5,427 bases of DNA from Ignavibacteriota bacterium (GTDB lineage Bacteria > Bacteroidota > Ignavibacteria > Palsa-1295): the NCBI GenBank assembly GCA_025357895.1, contig JANYLL010000134.1, forward strand, positions 1-5,427. Reading direction: 5' to 3'. Shown piece by piece: positions 4,841 to 5,427 of the stretch. The position numbers and the translations under genes were made by a program. Position 1 is the stretch's first letter; every line of letters begins with the position of its first letter. The notes below the pieces were generated by a model. That model was not told the DNA's origin. It saw only the letters and a program-made list of their open reading frames with translations, and searched no databases.

Positions 4841-5410
4841 GTGATAATCAACAAGAGAATCTTTTTTATTTTTTTACCAAGTCTCCTCATACTATCTACA
4901 CTGCTTTCATGCAGTTCAACGAATGGTATTGATGATTATTTTACGTTTAATACAACTCCAGGAACTGCATTCGTAGTTTTTTCTAATGATCCGGTGGGAC
5001 AGATTCAATCAACTATTGCATCTATTCCCCCTGACAGTTCTAACCTTGCAAAACAGGGCACTACCCGTGAACTCACAAAGTCGTTAGAACTCACGAAGCT
5101 TTCTTTCAAATTTAGTGATGCCTCATATTCATTATCGGATTTTGATTCGATAAGCATAAGCGTTTCTGCTGATTCATTACCGGATCTTCAACTTGCATAT
5201 TATAGCGGGGCCACAGGCATGGTTTCACTGGCAAATGCAGATTTCGCCCTCTACACAAAAAAAACTTCGTCGCATTTTTCAATCGCCTTTAAGATAAATA
5301 AAGATCCTTCAACTGACGAGCCGGTTCTTTTGAATTTTATTTTTGTGCCGACTCCATCGGTGCTCGATACAAGCACCGGCGATTTCATTCCGGGAAAGTT
5401 GGCATCATAG
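4841..5410 (+). CDS. Secreted lipoprotein, third copy of the tandem family
   Basis: The product has 189 residues and a GTG start 2 nt after the stop of the broken copy. The GTG is supported because it places a basic N-terminus (MIINKR) before the hydrophobic [18 protein letters not shown], whose lipobox L-L-S-C lipidates residue 24. The mature protein starts CSSTNG and is predicted all-beta. It shares landmarks with the first copy: DSSNLAKQ (65-72), [22 protein letters not shown] (101-110), LQLAYYSG and [10 protein letters not shown]. After the last shared strand (LNFIFVP) it carries an extra tail of about 18 residues, [17 protein letters not shown], absent from the other copies. The function is unknown. 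It probably sits on the outer membrane and may share one transcript with the first copy. No terminator is visible in the 17 bases after the stop. Confidence 0.82.
   Translation: MIINKRIFFIFLPSLLILSTLLSCSSTNGIDDYFTFNTTPGTAFVVFSNDPVGQIQSTIASIPPDSSNLAKQGTTRELTKSLELTKLSFKFSDASYSLSDFDSISISVSADSLPDLQLAYYSGATGMVSLANADFALYTKKTSSHFSIAFKINKDPSTDEPVLLNFIFVPTPSVLDTSTGDFIPGKLAS
5358..5378 (+). repeat. Hairpin inside the 3' end of the third lipoprotein
   Basis: CGGTGCT (5358-5364) and AGCACCG (5372-5378) form a perfect 7-bp stem around a 7-nt loop within the coding sequence. It lies in the C-terminal extension that the paralogs lack. No T run follows it. Confidence 0.35.
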
Positions 5411-5427
5411 AGTCCGCCAAAGCCGCC

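Noticed and set aside
4702..4932. 76-codon plus-strand ORF spanning the broken copy and the third lipoprotein
   Set aside because: It overlaps the two homology-supported frames and its translation is not protein-like; it is a shadow frame.

Overview
The window looks like a chromosomal piece from a bacterium of the Bacteroidota/Chlorobi-type (FCB) lineage. Three things point there. One short secreted protein carries a C-terminal type IX secretion (T9SS) sorting domain. Several upstream regions contain the TAnnTTTG -7 element typical of Bacteroidota. The genes lack clear Shine-Dalgarno sequences. No plasmid, phage, CRISPR, tRNA or rRNA feature was seen, and the exact taxon cannot be fixed from this sequence.

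Layout. Positions 1-355 (minus) hold the N-terminal part of lexA, cut by the window edge; this stretch is visibly richer in G+C than the rest. Positions 356-829 are a mostly non-coding divergent region with one -7 element facing each way and a doubtful 66-codon minus ORF. Positions 830-1030 (plus) are a small orphan ORF with its own promoter-like element and a very clear intrinsic terminator at 1101-1133. Positions 1301-1888 (plus) encode a small T9SS cargo protein. It converges on a minus-strand outer-membrane beta-barrel gene (1941-2636), with a hairpin terminator between them. Positions 2691-2763 hold a head-to-head pair of REP-like palindromes (a BIME). Positions 2779-3954 (minus) encode an RlmI-type 23S rRNA m5C methyltransferase with all key motifs.

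From 4022 to 5410 (plus) there is a tandem family of secreted lipoproteins: an intact copy, a broken middle copy and a second intact copy, only 2-3 nt apart. The middle copy keeps its start with a signal-peptide-like segment and an intact C-terminal third. Its centre is deleted and the two halves are out of frame.

Function. The genes do not form one pathway. The common theme is the cell envelope and secretion (T9SS cargo, beta-barrel, lipoproteins), alongside two housekeeping genes (lexA, rlmI). The most noteworthy structures are the decaying lipoprotein tandem array and the REP/BIME element. The small orphan transcription unit comes next. I did not find convincing evidence of a wholly new multi-gene system.
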